Of a DNA stretch of 64,000 nucleotides, positions 52,043 through 61,223 are shown piece by piece. The notes beneath the pieces were generated by a model, which was not told the DNA's origin, ran no database searches, and saw only the letters and a program-made list of their open reading frames with translations. Location of the stretch: NCBI RefSeq assembly GCF_015354735.1, contig NZ_JACEFJ010000002.1, positions 186,001 through 250,000 on the forward strand, given 5' to 3'. The position numbers and the translations under genes were made by a program. The DNA is from Pararhodonellum marinum (GTDB taxonomy: Bacteria; Bacteroidota; Bacteroidia; Cytophagales; Cyclobacteriaceae). How positions within the stretch are numbered: position 1 is the stretch's first letter; each line of letters opens with the position of its first letter.

Positions 52043-53425
52043 TCAATTTTTGGCAAATAAGTGGCTGTACATTTCCTCCAATTTACTGATGGCAATGACC
52101 TCGATTCTGTATTTTTGTAGATCCAGACCTTTCACCGCGTATTTGGAAACAATGATCCGCTTGAATCCCAACTTTTCTGCCTCTGCAATGCGGTTCTCAA
52201 TTCTGTTTACGGCTCTTATTTCTCCTCCTAAGCCCACTTCACCTGCAAAACAAACCTCAGCAGCTACAGGATAGTCTTCATAAGAAGAAATAAGGGATGC
52301 GCAGACCGCCAAATCTAATGCGGGGTCATCCACCCTCAAGCCTCCTGCCACATTTAAGAAGACATCCTGCTGGCCAAGCCTCATTCCCCCTCGTTTTTCC
52401 AACACGGCCAGCAACATATTCAGTCGCTTGGCATCGTGTCCGGTGCTGCTCCTTTGTGGGGTGCCATAGGTTGCGGGACTTACCAAGGACTGTATTTCTA
52501 TCAATAATGGCCTATTGCCCTCTAGCATCGCACCTATGGCCACTCCATTGAGTGATTCTTCCCGTTGGGTAATCAGAATTTCGGAGGGATTTGGTACTTG
52601 CCTGAGTCCTTCAGCTCTCATTTCATATATACCCAATTCGTGGGTGGCCCCAAAGCGGTTTTTGGAGGTTCTAAGGATTCGGTAGCTCAGATGCCGATCC
52701 CCCTCAAATTGAAGTACTGTGTCTACCATGTGCTCGAGGACTTTGGGACCGGCTATCGCACCGTCTTTGGTGATATGCCCGATTAGAAACACCGGCGTGC
52801 CCGTTTCTTTTGCAAATTTCATCAATTCGGCCGTGCATTCCCGGACCTGGCTTACCGAACCGGCTGCCGATTCCACGTGTTGGCTGTGAAGGGTTTGAAT
52901 GGAGTCGATGACCAAAAGATCGGGTAGAAGAACAGCAATTTGTTGAAAAATATTTTGCGTGTTGGTCTCAGAAAGGACAAAGCAATTTTCGGATTGGGCC
53001 AACATGCGGTCTGCTCTCATTTTGATTTGAGATTCACTCTCTTCACCGGATACATACAAGACCTTGGTTTGATTGAGTGTCAAGGCAATCTGAAGCATTA
53101 GGGTGGATTTGCCAATACCTGGTTCGCCTCCGATCAGAATCAAGGAGCCCGGTACTATTCCGCCTCCCAAAACTCTATCCAATTCTAAGTCACCGGTGAC
53201 GAGCCTTGGGGATTCCTCAAAATTGATTTCCTTTAGATTTTTTGGAATACTGACCCTTTCTTTTTTGACAACTCCCTGCTGCCATGAACCCCTACCGTTT
53301 TCTTCCTTTTGGATCACTTCCTCCACATAGGTGTTCCATTCTCCACAGGAAGGGCATTTCCCAATCCATTTTGGGCTTTGGGCGCCGCAGTTTTGACAAA
53401 AAAAGGTGGTTTTGACTTTGGCCAT
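52043..53425 (-). CDS. radA: DNA repair protein RadA
   Basis: A 460-residue RecA-like ATPase. The N-terminal zinc finger is CQNCGAQSPKWIGKCPSC; Walker A is GGEPGIGKST; the RadA-specific KNRFG motif is in SKNRFGATHELG; the C-terminal Lon-protease-like domain follows. It promotes branch migration in recombination. Standard length. Followed by the yjbQ-like gene. Confidence 0.96.
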   Translation of the reverse strand: MAKVKTTFFCQNCGAQSPKWIGKCPSCGEWNTYVEEVIQKEENGRGSWQQGVVKKERVSIPKNLKEINFEESPRLVTGDLELDRVLGGGIVPGSLILIGGEPGIGKSTLMLQIALTLNQTKVLYVSGEESESQIKMRADRMLAQSENCFVLSETNTQNIFQQIAVLLPDLLVIDSIQTLHSQHVESAAGSVSQVRECTAELMKFAKETGTPVFLIGHITKDGAIAGPKVLEHMVDTVLQFEGDRHLSYRILRTSKNRFGATHELGIYEMRAEGLRQVPNPSEILITQREESLNGVAIGAMLEGNRPLLIEIQSLVSPATYGTPQRSSTGHDAKRLNMLLAVLEKRGGMRLGQQDVFLNVAGGLRVDDPALDLAVCASLISSYEDYPVAAEVCFAGEVGLGGEIRAVNRIENRIAEAEKLGFKRIIVSKYAVKGLDLQKYRIEVIAISKLEEMYSHLFAKN

Positions 53426-53471
53426 TTTAGAAATTAAACGATAAAGTAATCAGTAATGGATTTTAAATTGA

Positions 53472-56306
53472 TCAATGTGCTTCCAGCCAATCTTTGCCCA
53501 CACCTACCTCAACTTCTAGTGGAACCTCTATTTCCACCGCATGGGCCATGAGTTTAGGGATTTCTTTTTTCAAAAGTTCCACTTCATCCTTATGCGCATC
53601 AAAGACCAATTCATCATGGACCTGAAGGATCATTTTAGATTTTAGCTTCTGTGCTTTCATCCAAGCATGCACTTGGATCATGGCCACCTTGATCATGTCT
53701 GCTGCTGATCCTTGAATAGGTGCATTGATAGCATTTCTTTCGGCGAAACCCCTCATGGTCATGTTGCGGCTATTGATATCCCGTAGGTACCTTCTTCTCC
53801 CTAAAATGGTTTCGACATATTCGTTTTTTCTGGCTTTTTCAATGCAATTATCCATATAGGCCTTTACAGCTGGGAATTCAGTGAAATAAGCATCGATGAT
53901 TTCCTTGGCCTCTGTTCTGGAAATGCTCAATCTTTGGGATAGACCAAAGGCAGAAATACCGTAAATGATGCCGAAGTTGGCTGTTTTGGCCTTTCTACGC
54001 ATGTCGGAGGAGACTTCCTCCAAGGGGACCTGAAAAATTTTGGCTGCGGTGGTGGCATGGATGTCTCTGCCATTTTTGAACGCCTCGATCATTGATTTAT
54101 CCTGAGAGAAAGCTGCCATGATCCGAAGTTCTATCTGAGAATAATCAGCCGCCAAGATCACATGATCCGCATCTCTGGGGACAAATGCTTTTCGTATTTC
54201 CCTGCCTCTTTCTGTTCGGATCGGAATATTTTGGAGGTTGGGGTTAGTCGATGAAAGTCGGCCTGTGGCAGCAACAAATTGATTGTAAGTGGTATGAACC
54301 CTGTTGGTTTTGGGGTTGATCAGGGTAGGCAATGCATCCACATAGGTAGATTTGAGCTTTACCAGTTGTCGGTAATCCAGAATGGCCTGGGCTATATCAT
54401 GTTCGCTTGCCATTTTAGAGAGGACCTCCTCGCCTGTGGCATATTGGCCAGTTTTGGTTTTTTTGGCTTTTGGATCCAGATTCAGTTTCACAAAAAGAAT
54501 TTCTCCCAATTGTTTTGGAGAGGAAAGATTGAATTTCTCTCCAGCCAATTCATATACTTTTTTTTCTATTTCTTTGCTTTCGAGTTCGAGTACCTTGGAC
54601 AATTCAGCTAGGCTCTCAGAATCAATTTTTATCCCCTCAAATTCCATTTCGGCAAGGACTCGAATCAGCGGGTTTTCCACTTCATGCAGGAGCTTTTCCA
54701 ATCCATTTTGCTTGATAATTGGGTCAAGTTTTTGCTTGAGCTGTAAAGTGATATCAGCATCCTCACTGGCATATTCCACTACCTCATCCACTTCTACATC
54801 CCTCATGTTCCCTTGGTTTTTTCCTTTTTTGCCGATGAGGGATTCGATGGAGACTGGTTTATAGTTGAGGTATTGCATGGCTAGCCAGTCCATGGAATGC
54901 TTGCCCTCGGGTTCGATCAGGTAGTGGGCCAGCATGGTATCATACAATTTGCCTTTTACTTCAAACCCATAGTTTTTCAACACCAAAATATCATATTTTA
55001 CATTTTGGCCAATTTTGGTGATTTGTTCATTTTCAAAAAGTTTTCGAAAAGGTTCCAATGTGGCTTTTGCAATACCTTGATCTTCAGGCATCGGCACGTA
55101 GAATGCTTCACCTGCTACATAAGCAAAAGACAAACCCACCAATTCCGCCTCGTTCGGGTTGAGTGAGGTGGTTTCGGTATCGAAACAAAACTCCTTCTGT
55201 CTTTCAAGATATGTAATCAGTTCCTTTATGTCTTCCTCGGAGGATATCTTGTGATAATCATGAGGGTTAGAAAAAATCTGGTGATGGGTATTGGGTTCTT
55301 GAATCGGAATCTCCTCTTTGAAGTCACCCTCTTCCTCGGGAGTATCCTGTCCGGTAAATAATCCCAGTTGTTCGCTGACCTGAATGGCTGGCTTTTTCAT
55401 GGCTTCACCAAACACCCGTTTGGTAAGCGTTCTAAACTCCAGTTCGGCAAACAATGCCTTGAGCTTGGCTTCATCTGGCCCATCATAATGGAGGGCTTTT
55501 TCGTCAAAATCCACAGGCACATCCTGTTTGATGGTCGCCAATTCTTTGGACAGCAGACCCTGCTGGCCAAACTTTTCCACATTCTCCTTTTGCTTTCCTT
55601 TCAGTTCGTCTGTATGTTTCAACAGCTCCTCTATGGTTCCATAATCCTTCAATAATTTTGTGGCAGTCTTGGGTCCGATGCCAGGGATGCCAGGAATGTT
55701 ATCCACAGCATCTCCCATGAGTCCCAGAATGTCTCTCACTTGATCCACATCAGCTATGTCCCATTTCGCACATACCTCCTTGGGCCCCATGATGTCTACC
55801 CCGTTTCCCATAAAGGCAGGTTTGTATAAATAAATATGATCCTCCACCAACTGACCAAAATCTTTGTCGGGTGTCATCATGTAAACCACAAAACTGCTGC
55901 TTTCGGCTTTTTTTGCAATGGTACCGATGATGTCGTCGGCTTCGAATCCATCTAGCTCCAAAATAGGGATATTAAAGGCTTCCACAATTTGTTTGACCCA
56001 GGGAATTCCCACTTCTATGTCCTCCGGCTGTTCTTGCCTGTTGGCTTTGTAGGCCTCAAACTGCACATGTCGGAAAGTGGGGGCATGGGTGTCAAAGGCA
56101 ACTGCAATGTGTGTCGGCTTTTCTTTTTCCAACACCTCCAAAAGGGTGTTGGTGAAACCCAGCATGATGCCGGTGTTGAGGCCTTTGGAATTGATTCTTG
56201 GGTTTTTGCTGAATGCAAAATGAGCCCTGTAGATCAAGGCCATGGCATCCAACAGGAAAAGTTTTTTTTCTCCTTTTTGGGGCATTTTTTGTGAATTTAA
56301 AATCAT
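53472..56306 (-). CDS. polA: DNA polymerase I
   Basis: A 944-residue polymerase with all three domains. The 5' nuclease (1-300) has LLDAMALIYRAHF and GDAVDNIPGIPGIGPKTA; the 3'-5' exonuclease (about 360-550) keeps CFDTETTSLN, so proofreading is likely active; the polymerase (about 560-944) has motif A ADYSQIELR, motif B RRKAKTANFGIIYG and motif C QVHDELVFD. The start at Met8 (56285) is also possible. It fills gaps and removes RNA primers. Confidence 0.96.
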   Translation of the reverse strand: MILNSQKMPQKGEKKLFLLDAMALIYRAHFAFSKNPRINSKGLNTGIMLGFTNTLLEVLEKEKPTHIAVAFDTHAPTFRHVQFEAYKANRQEQPEDIEVGIPWVKQIVEAFNIPILELDGFEADDIIGTIAKKAESSSFVVYMMTPDKDFGQLVEDHIYLYKPAFMGNGVDIMGPKEVCAKWDIADVDQVRDILGLMGDAVDNIPGIPGIGPKTATKLLKDYGTIEELLKHTDELKGKQKENVEKFGQQGLLSKELATIKQDVPVDFDEKALHYDGPDEAKLKALFAELEFRTLTKRVFGEAMKKPAIQVSEQLGLFTGQDTPEEEGDFKEEIPIQEPNTHHQIFSNPHDYHKISSEEDIKELITYLERQKEFCFDTETTSLNPNEAELVGLSFAYVAGEAFYVPMPEDQGIAKATLEPFRKLFENEQITKIGQNVKYDILVLKNYGFEVKGKLYDTMLAHYLIEPEGKHSMDWLAMQYLNYKPVSIESLIGKKGKNQGNMRDVEVDEVVEYASEDADITLQLKQKLDPIIKQNGLEKLLHEVENPLIRVLAEMEFEGIKIDSESLAELSKVLELESKEIEKKVYELAGEKFNLSSPKQLGEILFVKLNLDPKAKKTKTGQYATGEEVLSKMASEHDIAQAILDYRQLVKLKSTYVDALPTLINPKTNRVHTTYNQFVAATGRLSSTNPNLQNIPIRTERGREIRKAFVPRDADHVILAADYSQIELRIMAAFSQDKSMIEAFKNGRDIHATTAAKIFQVPLEEVSSDMRRKAKTANFGIIYGISAFGLSQRLSISRTEAKEIIDAYFTEFPAVKAYMDNCIEKARKNEYVETILGRRRYLRDINSRNMTMRGFAERNAINAPIQGSAADMIKVAMIQVHAWMKAQKLKSKMILQVHDELVFDAHKDEVELLKKEIPKLMAHAVEIEVPLEVEVGVGKDWLEAH

Positions 56307-56357
56307 TGGTTACATCCTATCTTGAGGAAGAAAAGCTAAATTACAAATAATAATGAA

Positions 56358-56387
56358 TTTGAAGAGTGACACTTTTTATTAAATTTG
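56358..56387 (+). promoter_or_regulatory. full Bacteroidota promoter before the small membrane protein gene
   Basis: A TTTG (56358-56361) and a TAAATTTG (56380-56387) are 18 bases apart, close to the Bacteroidota -33/-7 arrangement. The ATG at 56499 would then have a leader of about 105 bases. Best-supported promoter in the window. Confidence 0.6.
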
Positions 56388-56498
56388 CCTAAATTGAAAA
56401 TCAAAATACCCACCATTGGTCTAATTCTTGATTAACCGATATTTGTGGTGGATTTTGCCGCGTTAAAACCAATTCTAATTATTTAAACCAAATACAAC

Positions 56499-56810
56499 AT
56501 GAAAAAAATTGCCTTTTTGTTGTCTTTTCTTATGATTTTCTCTGTATTCACACCTGCTGTGATGGCCAAAGATAAAAAGAAAGAAAAGACCGAACTGACC
56601 GAAGAAGACAAAGCCAGATTGGTGGAAATCGAAAACAGGATCGAAGAGATCAAAGCCACTGATTTCTCTGATTTGACCAAAGAAGAAAGAAGAGCGCTCA
56701 AAAATGAATTGAAAGAGATGAAAGTTGAAGCCCGCGAAAGGGGAGGTGGAGTTTACCTTTCAATCGGAGCGATCATCATCATCATCTTACTTTTGATTTT
56801 GTTGCTATAA
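56499..56810 (+). CDS. small exported protein with coiled coil and C-terminal membrane anchor
   Basis: A 103-residue protein: signal peptide (1-23, ending VMA), a Lys/Glu-rich helix (about 24-80, with ELTEEDKARLVEIENRIEEI) and a hydrophobic C-terminal end (SIGAIIIIILLLILLL). It would be held at the inner membrane by the last helix with the coiled coil outside. Such small proteins are common in Bacteroidota but uncharacterised. It has a strong promoter and a strong terminator, so it is a well-defined, monocistronic unit that may be highly expressed. Confidence 0.8.
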   Translation: MKKIAFLLSFLMIFSVFTPAVMAKDKKKEKTELTEEDKARLVEIENRIEEIKATDFSDLTKEERRALKNELKEMKVEARERGGGVYLSIGAIIIIILLLILLL

Positions 56811-56833
56811 CTTTATGCTATTCTAATACTTGA

Positions 56834-56872
56834 CCGCAATAGAATGGGAATCCCATTCTATTGCGGTTTTTT
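56834..56872 (+). terminator. strong intrinsic terminator
   Basis: CCGCAATAGAATGGGA (56834-56849) and TCCCATTCTATTGCGG (56851-56866) are exact reverse complements, 16 bp, followed by six T. It ends the transcript of the 103-residue protein gene, 24 bases after its stop. Confidence 0.9.
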
Positions 56873-57012
56873 CATTTTTGGCATCCCACGATATTTAAGC
56901 AAAAAAGTTGTATAATTTTATTTATACTAGTTATTGTTAATATTATATTTTTTGCTTGTAATATTGATATTGGCATGATTTTTTCATGATATTCCGTAAA
57001 AAGGAGGAAATC

Positions 57013-57453
57013 ATGAAAAGGATAATAAACATGGTGTTGATTGTAGTAGCGCTGGGATTCCTTTCATCTTGTGTTGGAACTAGAGGAGGAATGAATGCGG
57101 GCTACTATGGTGGCGGATATGGCGGTGGTTTTTATGACCCCATGTACATGTATGGTCATCCCGGATATTTTGGGGCGAATTACATGTATTATAACACTGT
57201 ACCGAGAACGGTCATCGTGGCCCCCAACAATCAAAGACGGGTGGTTAGCCCTCAAAGGCAGCGAAACAACCAAAGAAATGTCATCCGAAACAATCAGAAC
57301 AGAACCAACAGAACTGTCGCCCCAAGTAACAACAGAAATGTGCAGAGGCGTGCAGCACCATCCAACCGCTCTCAAATGAGAACACCAACAAGAACCAGCC
57401 GACCAACTGCCCCCAGCAGAAGCAGTGGCAGGTCAGGAAGAGGCGGTAATTAA
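57013..57453 (+). CDS. low-complexity lipoprotein rich in Gly, Asn and Arg
   Basis: The open frame starts at 56986, but the ATG at 57013 follows a canonical Shine-Dalgarno AAGGAGG (57001-57007) and gives a lipoprotein signal (lipobox FLSSC); 146 residues. The mature protein has a Gly/Tyr-rich part (AGYYGGGYGGGF) and then an Asn/Arg-rich, very basic tail with repeated NNQRN-like units. It has no known domain; the tail may bind nucleic acid or acidic polysaccharide at the surface. A strong hairpin ends the gene. Confidence 0.72.
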   Translation: MKRIINMVLIVVALGFLSSCVGTRGGMNAGYYGGGYGGGFYDPMYMYGHPGYFGANYMYYNTVPRTVIVAPNNQRRVVSPQRQRNNQRNVIRNNQNRTNRTVAPSNNRNVQRRAAPSNRSQMRTPTRTSRPTAPSRSSGRSGRGGN

Positions 57454-57485
57454 AAAAGTCCCATCACGATGATGGGACTTTTTTT
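57452..57485. terminator. bidirectional intrinsic terminator
   Basis: AAAAAAGTCCCATCA (57452-57466) pairs with TGATGGGACTTTTTT (57470-57484) around CGA, with seven T on the plus strand (57479-57485) and a matching T run on the minus strand. It serves both the lipoprotein gene and the convergent isomerase gene. Confidence 0.88.
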
Positions 57486-58452
57486 ATATCAGGTTTTCAA
57501 GGTAAGCCATATTGGTTTTTAGTGAGCCTTCAGGGTCTTTTGCCAAGTCATGTTCTACTTGGAAATGTTTGGTTCCGGATGCTTTGGCTTTTGCAATAAT
57601 GGTAGGCAGGTCCATTTTACCCTGCCCTGCATCTGCCAGATACTGAAACATCCCCATCCACTCCTGCATGCTGCTTCCGTCTCCGGAAAAGGTGCGAATT
57701 TCCCGCATGTCTTTGATGTGCATGAGTTCAAACCTACCGGGATTCGCCTCCAAATAGGCGATGGGATCACTTCCGGCTGCGCTAAACCAAAAAATATCCA
57801 TTTGCATTTTGACCATATCTGCATCGGTTTGATCCAGAATCATCTGAAGGGGGATTTGCCCTTCCAGCTCCTGATGCCCATAGCCATGGTTGTGGTAGAA
57901 GAAGGTCAAGCCATGCTTTTTAGCACTTTCACCTACTATATTCAATACATCTATAGCCTTGCGGTAAGCATCCATATCCGTCCTCAATTCATTCGGCAAC
58001 ATGGCAATGCCCACATATTGATGGCCTACCTGATGGGCAGCTTCAGCTACCTCTCCCATATTCTGCTGAAGGCTATCCAGATCAATATGAATGGAAGGAG
58101 CGCTTAAACCCAAATCGTCCAAAATCATTTTTACCTCCTTTGGACTGTTGCCAAAATAGCCACTTCCACCGAAGCCCAAAAATCCTGAAGTTGCTTTCCA
58201 GGCTTGTTTTGATTTTTCTGTACCGAAATCATAGGGACCAAAAAACTCCACTTCCCTGTAACCCACCTTGGCAATCAACTCCATGGTCCCTCTAAAATCC
58301 GTATCAAGACTTTTGGGCAGAGTGAAAAGATTCAGGCCTATTGGCCCATTTTTCGGTTTTTGTCCTTCAGTAAAGGAAGCAAGTGGCAGTATGGCTGCTG
58401 CCGAAAGTAAGATGCCGGATTTTTTGAGAAATCCTCTTCTTTGATTTTCCAT
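57484..58452 (-). CDS. Tat-exported sugar phosphate isomerase/epimerase-like protein
   Basis: A 322-residue TIM barrel of the same superfamily as the protein at 21.1 kb. The N-terminus NQRRGFLKKSGILLSAAA is a Tat-type signal. Likely metal ligands lie in REVEFFGPYD, LTFFYHNHGYGH, KMQMDIFWF and FQVEHDL. The two window copies are distant paralogues. Substrate unknown. The 58-base gap to the membrane protein gene suggests cotranscription. Confidence 0.85.
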   Translation of the reverse strand: MENQRRGFLKKSGILLSAAAILPLASFTEGQKPKNGPIGLNLFTLPKSLDTDFRGTMELIAKVGYREVEFFGPYDFGTEKSKQAWKATSGFLGFGGSGYFGNSPKEVKMILDDLGLSAPSIHIDLDSLQQNMGEVAEAAHQVGHQYVGIAMLPNELRTDMDAYRKAIDVLNIVGESAKKHGLTFFYHNHGYGHQELEGQIPLQMILDQTDADMVKMQMDIFWFSAAGSDPIAYLEANPGRFELMHIKDMREIRTFSGDGSSMQEWMGMFQYLADAGQGKMDLPTIIAKAKASGTKHFQVEHDLAKDPEGSLKTNMAYLENLI

Positions 58453-58510
58453 TATTTTATGCTTTTAGGGATGGTTGAGTGTATGTTCAAAGCCACTTGC
58501 CGGGAAGAAG

Positions 58511-58993
58511 TCAATCCGGCAAAGTCTTCAGATACTTTTTAACTGCTAAAGATCGAAAAAAGATCCAAATTAGGGGCAATATCCAAAACAACTCATTGAT
58601 GATCATATGAAAAAGCGTTCGCTTGTTCCATCCCAGGTTTTCAATTACCACCAAATAAAACCAGCCTGCCGAGACCAGCTTTCCCAAGGCTCCGATGAGG
58701 ATCAGGTACATCCAACTGATGGGATAAAAGGCGCTCAAAAAGATCCCAATACCGATGACCAAACCAAAAGTCCCAAACCAATTGAAATCCAATGGCACTG
58801 TAACTCCCTGATTCATGGACAACCATTTGATCAGGTCAGCCCCAAACCATTTAAAAAAAGCTCCCCATGCCACGGTGTACATTCCAGCCAATAGCAACAG
58901 GCCTCGCATGGGCATCGAAAAAATTGGAAAAGGTTTGCTTTCTGACATCATTTGTTTTTGACTATCTTTCTTTGGTATAAACCTAAAAGCCAT
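58511..58993 (-). CDS. small integral membrane protein, unknown
   Basis: A 160-residue protein with four predicted helices (MRGLLLLAGMYTVAWGAFF, WFGTFGLVIGIGIFLSAF, MYLILIGALGKLVSAGWFY, LFWILPLIWIFFRSL). It is not a recognised family to me. A -7 box TAGTTTTG (minus strand, 59023-59016) lies 22 bases upstream, which supports the start at 58993 over Met15 or Met16. Together with the Tat isomerase downstream it may form a two-gene operon. Confidence 0.7.
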   Translation of the reverse strand: MAFRFIPKKDSQKQMMSESKPFPIFSMPMRGLLLLAGMYTVAWGAFFKWFGADLIKWLSMNQGVTVPLDFNWFGTFGLVIGIGIFLSAFYPISWMYLILIGALGKLVSAGWFYLVVIENLGWNKRTLFHMIINELFWILPLIWIFFRSLAVKKYLKTLPD

Positions 58994-59015
58994 TAGGTAG
59001 TTTATTTCTGCGACA

Positions 59016-59023
59016 CAAAACTA
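59016..59023 (-). promoter_or_regulatory. -7 promoter box of the membrane protein gene
   Basis: TAGTTTTG on the minus strand fits TAnnTTTG and gives a leader of roughly 15 bases before the ATG at 58993. Confidence 0.5.
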
Positions 59024-59033
59024 AAGGAACAAC

Positions 59034-60701
59034 GTGAATAAAAAACAATTCTTCCCAATATTAGTCCTTTCAGCTTCTTTTTTGATATTTGGATTTTTTG
59101 CAGGCAAATCTTACGAAGGAATTAGTGCAGAAAGTATCGGTTGGGCAGGAAACCTGATTGGTTTGCAATTTTCGAATGCAGAAAAAGACAGCATGATCAG
59201 CACTCTGGAAAACCAAAAGGCCAACTACGAAAAAATGAGGGCTTATTCAATTGAAAACGAGGTCGCGCCTTCTCTTGTGTTCAATCCTCTTCCACATAGA
59301 TTTTTTCCTTTGCAAGAGCAAAAAGAAATCCATTGGGATCTTCCCGAATTGGTTTCGCTTCCAGAAAATGACAAGGATATCGCTTTTATGGGTATAGCTG
59401 AATTAGCTCCCTTGATCAAAAGCCAGAAACTCACTTCAGAAAGATTAACCCGAATATACTTACAGCGAATCAAAACCTTCAGTGATACCCTTCAGTGTCT
59501 GATAACTTTAATGGAACCATCCGCTCTGGAAAAAGCAAAAGCCATGGACATAGAAATCAAAGCTGGACGTTACAGAGGTCCACTACATGGCATACCCTAC
59601 GGAATCAAAGATCTATTTGCTGTCAAAAACACGAAAACTACTTGGGGCGCTATGCCCTACAAAAACCAGGAAATCAATGAAACAGCCACCATCGTGGGTA
59701 AATTGGATGAGGCTGGGGCTGTACTATTGGGAAAATTCACCTTGGGCGCCTTGGCTATGGGGGATGTTTGGTATGGGGGTGTGACCAAAAACCCCTGGAA
59801 CCTGGAGCAAGGGTCTAGTGGATCTTCTGCCGGTTCGGCATCCGCAGTAAGTGCTGGTCTGATTCCTTTTGCAATCGGCACGGAAACCTACGGATCCATC
59901 GTATCCCCTTCCACCCGAAACGGGGTCACGGGCTTACGGCCTACTTTTGGCAGGGTCAGCAGGCATGGGGCAATGGCCCTGAGCTGGAGCATGGATAAAA
60001 TAGGTCCGATTTCCAGATCCGCACTGGACAATGGAATGGTCCTTTCCGTCATTCAGGGGGTTGATTCCAAGGATAAGAGTACCATTCCTGCAGCCTTTAA
60101 TTATGATGGGAAAGAGTCTATCAAGGTATTAAGGGTAGGTTATTTTTCAGAATACTTCAAACCAGAAGCCAATGTAACTCCCAATGATCTTGCAGTTTTG
60201 GAAATAATTAGGGAACTGGGGTTTGAGCTGGAGGAAATTAAACTGGAAACCAGTGTTGATGTGGGAAGCATGATCATCATGCTTATGGCTGAGGGAGCTG
60301 CTGCTTTCGACGAACTTACCCGTCTGGATCTAGATGACCAGTTGGTTGCCCAACACAAAGGAGCTTGGCCAAACCTTTTCAGAGCAGCAAGATTCATCCC
60401 AGCCGTTGAATACATTCAGGCGAGCCGTTACCGTAGCCAATTGATTGAAGAAGTGCACCACTTATTTAAAGATTATGATGTCATCATCACACCCTCATTT
60501 TCAGGGAACCAATTGCTGATCACCAACCTCACCGGCCATCCAGCCTTGTGCCTGCCGAATGGCTTTAATGAAAATGGTAGCCCAACATCCATCACTTTTT
60601 TGGCCAACCTCTTTGAGGAAGAGAAGTTGATTATGCTTGGAAAAGCCTATCAGGATGCCACAGAATGGCAGCAAAAAAGGCCTCCGCTCTTTGACAGATA
60701 A
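59034..60701 (+). CDS. membrane-anchored amidase (amidase signature family)
   Basis: A 555-residue amidase with a GTG start at 59034 preceded by AAAGGA. The N-terminus is a hydrophobic anchor (PILVLSASFLIFGFFAG), followed by about 80 extra residues and then the amidase signature core: catalytic Lys in YGIKDLFAVK, the cis-Ser loop GSSGSSAGSASAVSAG and the nucleophile Ser in GTETYGSIVSPS. It resembles GatA-like amidases but is not the tRNA amidotransferase; GatB/GatC are absent. It hydrolyses some amide in the periplasm, substrate unknown. Confidence 0.85.
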   Translation: MNKKQFFPILVLSASFLIFGFFAGKSYEGISAESIGWAGNLIGLQFSNAEKDSMISTLENQKANYEKMRAYSIENEVAPSLVFNPLPHRFFPLQEQKEIHWDLPELVSLPENDKDIAFMGIAELAPLIKSQKLTSERLTRIYLQRIKTFSDTLQCLITLMEPSALEKAKAMDIEIKAGRYRGPLHGIPYGIKDLFAVKNTKTTWGAMPYKNQEINETATIVGKLDEAGAVLLGKFTLGALAMGDVWYGGVTKNPWNLEQGSSGSSAGSASAVSAGLIPFAIGTETYGSIVSPSTRNGVTGLRPTFGRVSRHGAMALSWSMDKIGPISRSALDNGMVLSVIQGVDSKDKSTIPAAFNYDGKESIKVLRVGYFSEYFKPEANVTPNDLAVLEIIRELGFELEEIKLETSVDVGSMIIMLMAEGAAAFDELTRLDLDDQLVAQHKGAWPNLFRAARFIPAVEYIQASRYRSQLIEEVHHLFKDYDVIITPSFSGNQLLITNLTGHPALCLPNGFNENGSPTSITFLANLFEEEKLIMLGKAYQDATEWQQKRPPLFDR

Positions 60702-60710
60702 GTCAGTGAG

Positions 60711-61223
60711 TTAATGGGCGTGCCCCTCTGGTCCATGTACATGACCATGATCGATTTCTTCTGGTTCTGCTGCCCTAACAGAAACAATTTCACCTGAAAA
60801 GTAAAGGTCATATCCAGCCAATGGTGAATTGAAATCCATGTGCACCCCTTGATAGTCTACCTTAAGAATTTCTCCCCTAAGTTGATTTCCCTGGTCATCT
60901 TGCATGGGTATTACCTTTCCAACTTTTAACAGGTCTTTGTTTTTCTTGCCTTCTTCTTTGAAATTGGACTTCGGGACTATTACCCTCTTTGATTCATCAT
61001 AATCACCATAACCTTCTTCATAATCTATGAAGATCTCAAAACTTTCCCCAATTGATTTTCCCCAAAGACCTGCTTCGAAAAGTGGCAATACATTATCAGC
61101 ACCAGTCAGAAAGTGGTAAGGCTTTTCTTTTCCAACTACCTCCCATGTTGTTTTACCATTTTCACCATCATCTACCTGAAGTGTATAAGCCACCCCAACT
61201 ACCATGTTTTTATCTACTTTCAT
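60711..61223 (-). CDS. slyD: FKBP-type peptidyl-prolyl isomerase, SlyD-like
   Basis: A 170-residue protein: VGVAYTLQVDDG, the insert-in-flap region and YEEGYGDYDESKRVI are SlyD/FKBP motifs, and the C-terminal tail is His-rich (HGHVHGPEGHAH), suited to nickel or zinc binding. It assists protein folding in the cytoplasm and may store metal. It is convergent with the amidase (9 bases). No clear promoter; AAAATTTG on the minus strand upstream is one base off the consensus. Confidence 0.92.
   Translation of the reverse strand: MKVDKNMVVGVAYTLQVDDGENGKTTWEVVGKEKPYHFLTGADNVLPLFEAGLWGKSIGESFEIFIDYEEGYGDYDESKRVIVPKSNFKEEGKKNKDLLKVGKVIPMQDDQGNQLRGEILKVDYQGVHMDFNSPLAGYDLYFSGEIVSVRAAEPEEIDHGHVHGPEGHAH

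Noticed and set aside
57550-58107. A 185-codon plus-strand frame
   Set aside because: Antisense shadow of the Tat isomerase gene; His/Phe-rich translation with no domain.
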